Source: Duffyella gerundensis
Lineage (GTDB): Bacteria > Pseudomonadota > Gammaproteobacteria > Enterobacterales > Enterobacteriaceae
Assembly (NCBI RefSeq): GCF_001517405.1
Contig: NZ_LN907827.1
Coordinates: 1,866,587-1,930,586 of the forward strand
Direction: 5' to 3'
Length of the DNA: 64,000 bases
Under the pieces are notes generated by a model that searched no databases, was not told where the DNA came from, and was given only the letters and a program-made list of their open reading frames with translations. The position numbers were made by a program, and so were the translations under genes. This document shows, in pieces, positions 61,300 through 64,000 of this stretch (its first letter is position 1; each line of letters begins with the position of its first letter).

Positions 61300-62153
61300 T
61301 ACGCTTTCGGCGTCACATCAAGACCGAACCACTTCAGCGACAAGGCCTTCAGCGTGCCGTCGTTGATCATCTCCACCAGCGCCTTATCCAGCGCCGCCTT
61401 GAGTTCGGTCTGATCTTTACGCAGGCCGATTGCCGTTCCCTTGCCGAGCAGGCCACCGGTAAAACCGTAGCCGCTGGAGGTCAGGCGATCCGGATGCTTC
61501 TTCACATAGGCGGCGAAGTTAGTGCGCGACGCCATTACCGCATCCACGCGCTGATTCATCAGGTCAGCAAAGGTTTCCGGGCCCGCCTGATAGGTACGAA
61601 TGGTGGCAACATCAGCAAAATATTTATTCAGGAAGTCCGCCTGAATGGTCGCGACCTGAACGGCGATGGTTTTGCCCTTAAAACTGGCGCGCAGTGTCTC
61701 AATCGCGCTGGCGGTTGCCGCCTCATCGCTGGCGACAATCACTTTGTCATCGCCAGGCAGCACCGCCAGCGGTCCCTTTTTCAGGGTGACGAAGCCAGAG
61801 ATGCTCTGCGTATAGGGATGGGAAAAGGCGATCGCCTGTTCACGGGCAGGCGTAATCGACACGCCATCAATCACCGCATCATATTTCTCATCCAGCAAGC
61901 CGGGAATCATGCCGGACCACTTCTGCGCGCTGATCTCATATTTGAAGCCAACGCGCTTCGCCAGTTCCGCCACCATATCGGGTTCAAAGCCGATGATTTT
62001 GCCGCTCGGCGTGCTCTGATTAAACGGTGGGAAGGCGGCTTCGGTAGCGAAATGCAGGGTGCCAAAATCTTTTGCCAGTGCCATAACCGGCGTCGCAAGC
62101 AGCAGCACGGCGCCAAAGGTAGCGGTAAACAGGGTCTTACGCAGCGTGGTCAT
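61299..62153 (-). CDS. Polar amino-acid ABC transporter periplasmic binding protein
   Basis: The 284-residue protein has a signal peptide (residues 1-27, cut after ALAK-like site) and a family 3 binding domain: LHFATEAAFPPFNQSTPSGKIIGFEPDMVAELAKRVG at the N-lobe, QKWSGMIPGLLDEKYDAVIDGVSITPAREQAIAFSHPY, and the ligand-Arg and Asp regions near QRVDAVMASRT. This layout fits the HisJ/ArgT/OccT-like group; the exact amino acid or opine is unknown. AGGAAAACCT precedes the ATG at 62153. The upstream amidohydrolase gene overlaps it by 4 bp. Confidence 0.9.
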   Translation of the reverse strand: MTTLRKTLFTATFGAVLLLATPVMALAKDFGTLHFATEAAFPPFNQSTPSGKIIGFEPDMVAELAKRVGFKYEISAQKWSGMIPGLLDEKYDAVIDGVSITPAREQAIAFSHPYTQSISGFVTLKKGPLAVLPGDDKVIVASDEAATASAIETLRASFKGKTIAVQVATIQADFLNKYFADVATIRTYQAGPETFADLMNQRVDAVMASRTNFAAYVKKHPDRLTSSGYGFTGGLLGKGTAIGLRKDQTELKAALDKALVEMINDGTLKALSLKWFGLDVTPKA

Positions 62154-63346
62154 AGGTTTTCCTGAGGTTGAGAAGGAGAAAGCAGATCAAACGCGAGGCG
62201 CGCCAGCGCTTCGGTACCAATGGCAATGCTCTGTTCGTCGGGCTGATAGTCGGAATTATGCAGATGATCGTCTCGCCCCGGCGTGGCTGAACCGATGTGG
62301 ATCTGGCAGCCCGGCACGCGCTCGGTAAACAGTGAGAAGTCCTCGGCACCAAAGCTGCTGCTGGGCGCCGCCACAATCGTTTTGCCAAACTGGCTGGAGA
62401 GAATGGTTTCCAGCTGGCTCACCAGGTGGTCATCGTTCATCAGCGGTGGAACGCCCCGCTGGAAGTGAATCTCCACCTGCACGTTCATCGCCATCGCGCA
62501 GCCCTGACAAATGCGGTGAAACGCCTGCTCCATATGCTGGCGAGTCAGCGGCGATTTCGCGCGCAGGGTGCCGCGAAACAGGCAGCTGTCGGGAATAATA
62601 TTGTGGGTGGTGCCGCCCTGAATATGACCAATGGTCAGCACCGCTGAGTTGGCCGGATCCAGCTCGCGCGCAACGATGGTTTGCAGCTGCGCAATCATCT
62701 GAACCGCGGCAATAATCGGATCGCTACCCATATGTGGTCGCGCGGCGTGGGTCGAGCGGCCGCGCACGATGACATCAAACTCATCGCTGGAGGCGGTGCT
62801 GGCGCCATGCGTCAGCCCAATCTCGCCGGTAGCCAGCTCTGGCTTGTTATGCAGGGTGATCGCCATCGCAATGCCATCGGCGGCCCCGTCGGCAATCATC
62901 GCTTCCGCCCCGCTCTCCGGCGTCTCTTCGGCGGGCTGGAATATCAACCGCACCGTGCCGCACAGCCGCTGGCGTTCACGGCTGAGGATATCGGCCACGC
63001 CAAGCAGCGTCGCGGTATGCATATCATGTCCGCAGGCGTGCATTTTGCCGGCATAACGACTGCTGAACGGCAGCCCGGTCTGTTCGTGAATCGGTAAGGC
63101 ATCCATATCAGCGCGCAGCAGCAGCGTTTTGCCGGGCTGCGCACCCTGAATGTCCACCAGCACGCCGCTGCGTCCCACGCCACAACGTGGGCTGAGGCCA
63201 AGCCGTTCCAGTTCATCCCTGACCAGCGCCGCGGTGCGCAGCGTATCGAAACCAAGTTCAGGATGGGCGTGAATATCACGGCGGATCGCCACCAGCGACG
63301 GCGCAATCGCGTTAACCCGCTGTTTAATGGCAAGGGAGAGTTCCAT
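62150..63346 (-). CDS. M20-family amidohydrolase (hippurate hydrolase/N-acyl amino acid amidohydrolase-like)
   Basis: From ATG 63346 (MELSLAIKQRVNAIAPSLVAIRRDIHAHPELGFDT) the protein has 398 residues. The zinc-site motifs of M20D enzymes are present: RRDIHAHPELGF, ADMDALPIHEQTGLPFSS, GKMHACGHDMHTATLLG (about 105-121) and FQPAEETPESGAEAMIADGA (about 142-161), and His near the C-terminus in SFGAEDFSLFTERVPG. It likely removes an acyl group from an N-acyl amino acid such as hippurate or an indole-3-acetyl conjugate. It is the first gene of the operon feeding the amino-acid importer, so its product may be the transported amino acid or its substrate the imported one. Confidence 0.88.
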   Translation of the reverse strand: MELSLAIKQRVNAIAPSLVAIRRDIHAHPELGFDTLRTAALVRDELERLGLSPRCGVGRSGVLVDIQGAQPGKTLLLRADMDALPIHEQTGLPFSSRYAGKMHACGHDMHTATLLGVADILSRERQRLCGTVRLIFQPAEETPESGAEAMIADGAADGIAMAITLHNKPELATGEIGLTHGASTASSDEFDVIVRGRSTHAARPHMGSDPIIAAVQMIAQLQTIVARELDPANSAVLTIGHIQGGTTHNIIPDSCLFRGTLRAKSPLTRQHMEQAFHRICQGCAMAMNVQVEIHFQRGVPPLMNDDHLVSQLETILSSQFGKTIVAAPSSSFGAEDFSLFTERVPGCQIHIGSATPGRDDHLHNSDYQPDEQSIAIGTEALARLAFDLLSPSQPQENL

Positions 63347-63665
63347 GTCGCTTTTTACACTCACAGGTGGCTGAAAATTATTACGGGCTGATATCGCGCG
63401 GCACATTCATCACTGGCTGAGCCATCATGCCGGGCACGATTCAAGCGCAGCGGCGCAGAGCAATCATTAACAAACTATAGGAATATCCGCAGGATGGAAA
63501 CAGGAATGTACGGCGAAAAGCGGGTGAAAAGTGAAAAAACAGCGGCGAACGTCGGAGAACCTGGCTGTTATCGCGCAGGGAAATTAATAAATACGATGAC
63601 AGAGAAATAATTATTCATATCGCTACTGATTTACCCAGGCAGCAGGCGAAACAGAGAGTCTTCCC

Positions 63666-63791
63666 GTGCTTGACCGCGCGGCGTTCTACGTCGGCTATGA
63701 AAGCGCCTCACAGTTTAGTCGCGAATACCGTCGGGAGTTTGGCGACTCGCCGCGGCGTGACATCCGGCGATTACGCGTCTCCGCCGGGTAA
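63666..63791 (+). pseudogene. AraC-family regulator remnant (C-terminal helix-turn-helix)
   Basis: The frame reads [20 protein letters not shown] and then [16 protein letters not shown] to TAA at 63789, the second helix-turn-helix of an AraC/XylS regulator. There is no start codon or preceding domain in frame within the 240 bp upstream, so about 250 residues of a normal AraC protein are missing. It is a relic of a deleted gene. Confidence 0.75.
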
Positions 63792-63817
63792 AGGCGCTGC
63801 CTGAAGGCCTTAAAAAC

Positions 63818-63838
63818 GTGGCGCCACTCAGGCGCCAC
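63818..63838 (-). terminator. Intrinsic terminator of the truncated DMT gene
   Basis: GTGGCGCC-ACTCA-GGCGCCAC is a perfect 8-bp stem, followed on the minus strand by GTTTTTA, 7 bp beyond the stop codon at 63845. Confidence 0.85.
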
Positions 63839-63844
63839 AGACCA

Positions 63845-64000
63845 TCAGGCTTTGGCTTCCGGCTGGCGGTTACTCTGGTAGATCAGCACCAGCGCACCGG
63901 CCAGCAGCGCCATCGCCAGCCAGCGACTGCCGGAGACCGGGATGGCGTGATTTCCCAGCCAGCCGTAGTTATCGATGATGATGCTCATCAGCAGCTGACC
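63845..64000 (-). CDS. DMT-family transporter (YdcZ/DUF606-like), C-terminal part
   Basis: The last 51 codons of a minus-strand gene lie inside the window edge: GQLLMSIIIDNYGWLGNHAI then a membrane segment WLAMALLAGALVLIYQSNRQPEAKA. The motif GQ-x-L-x-S-x-x-I-D-x-x-G-W followed by a final helix is typical of the C-terminal half of DUF606 (YdcZ) membrane proteins. Function unknown. The rest lies beyond base 64000. Confidence 0.72.
   Translation of the reverse strand, partial: GQLLMSIIIDNYGWLGNHAIPVSGSRWLAMALLAGALVLIYQSNRQPEAKA

Overview
The window is chromosomal DNA from a gamma-proteobacterium of the order Enterobacterales, most likely the family Erwiniaceae (Pantoea/Erwinia-like; the family is an inference). 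The left end carries the E. coli terminus gene neighbourhoods lacI-type regulator/ydgA/manA/fumC/tus, ynfM/ynfL/mlc/ynfK, ynfB/ynfA and ydfG/dcp. There are no rRNA or tRNA genes, no CRISPR array and no insertion sequence that I can recognise.

The window covers the replication terminus itself. A perfect 28-bp dif site lies at 37471-37498. It is flanked by Tus-binding Ter sites in opposite orientation: two next to tus (5806-5820 and 5858-5871, minus strand) and one at 54639-54652 (plus strand). Together these form a compact fork trap of about 49 kb with dif inside it. A decayed reading frame runs directly into dif.

Layout. 0-17.7 kb: core genes (ydgA, manA, fumC, tus, ynfM, ynfL, mlc, bioD-like ynfK), an OsmU-type compatible-solute ABC importer, an EmrB-like MFS pump, small periplasmic proteins, ynfA and ydfG. 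17.7-27.5 kb: a purine-catabolic cassette (guaD, xdhA, xdhB, xdhC, then hpxO beyond dcp) that would take guanine to xanthine, urate and 5-hydroxyisourate. Sigma-54 promoters lie before guaD and hpxO, which suggests nitrogen control. 27.5-32.4 kb: an accessory island. It holds a HAM1-like plus SIR2-like gene pair resembling the komB/komC half of the Kongming anti-phage system, a tiny RiPP-like locus (42-residue precursor, YcaO enzyme, methyltransferase) and a Xre/RES toxin-antitoxin pair. 32.4-36.8 kb: GABA permease and aminotransferase with a divergent MocR/GabR-type regulator. 37-41 kb: dif and a small sugar/polyol-type catabolic cluster (Gfo/Idh dehydrogenase, LacI regulator, TIM-barrel isomerase). 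41-51 kb: a DUF2946/PepSY membrane pair, a LysR/old-yellow-enzyme pair, and a peptide/nickel-family ABC importer with a Zur-box-like operator and a fused permease. 51-59 kb: nitroreductase, MFS pump, phosphodiesterase, SDR, a secreted protein, a P-loop protein, an OB-fold stress protein and the PQQ glucose dehydrogenase gcd. 59-64 kb: an M20 amidohydrolase plus polar amino-acid ABC importer operon, an AraC relic and a truncated DMT transporter.

The strongest candidate for an undescribed system is the minus-strand locus at 28917-31143. A standalone YcaO and a methyltransferase follow a 42-aa peptide that has no leader. Its start (Met-Gly-Tyr-Met-Asn-Cys) and long acidic tail look like the core-plus-follower layout of bottromycin. 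The HAM1/SIR2 pair beside it is the second candidate: its HAM1 partner has lost catalytic residues while the SIR2 partner keeps them, as expected of a nucleotide sensor joined to a NADase effector.
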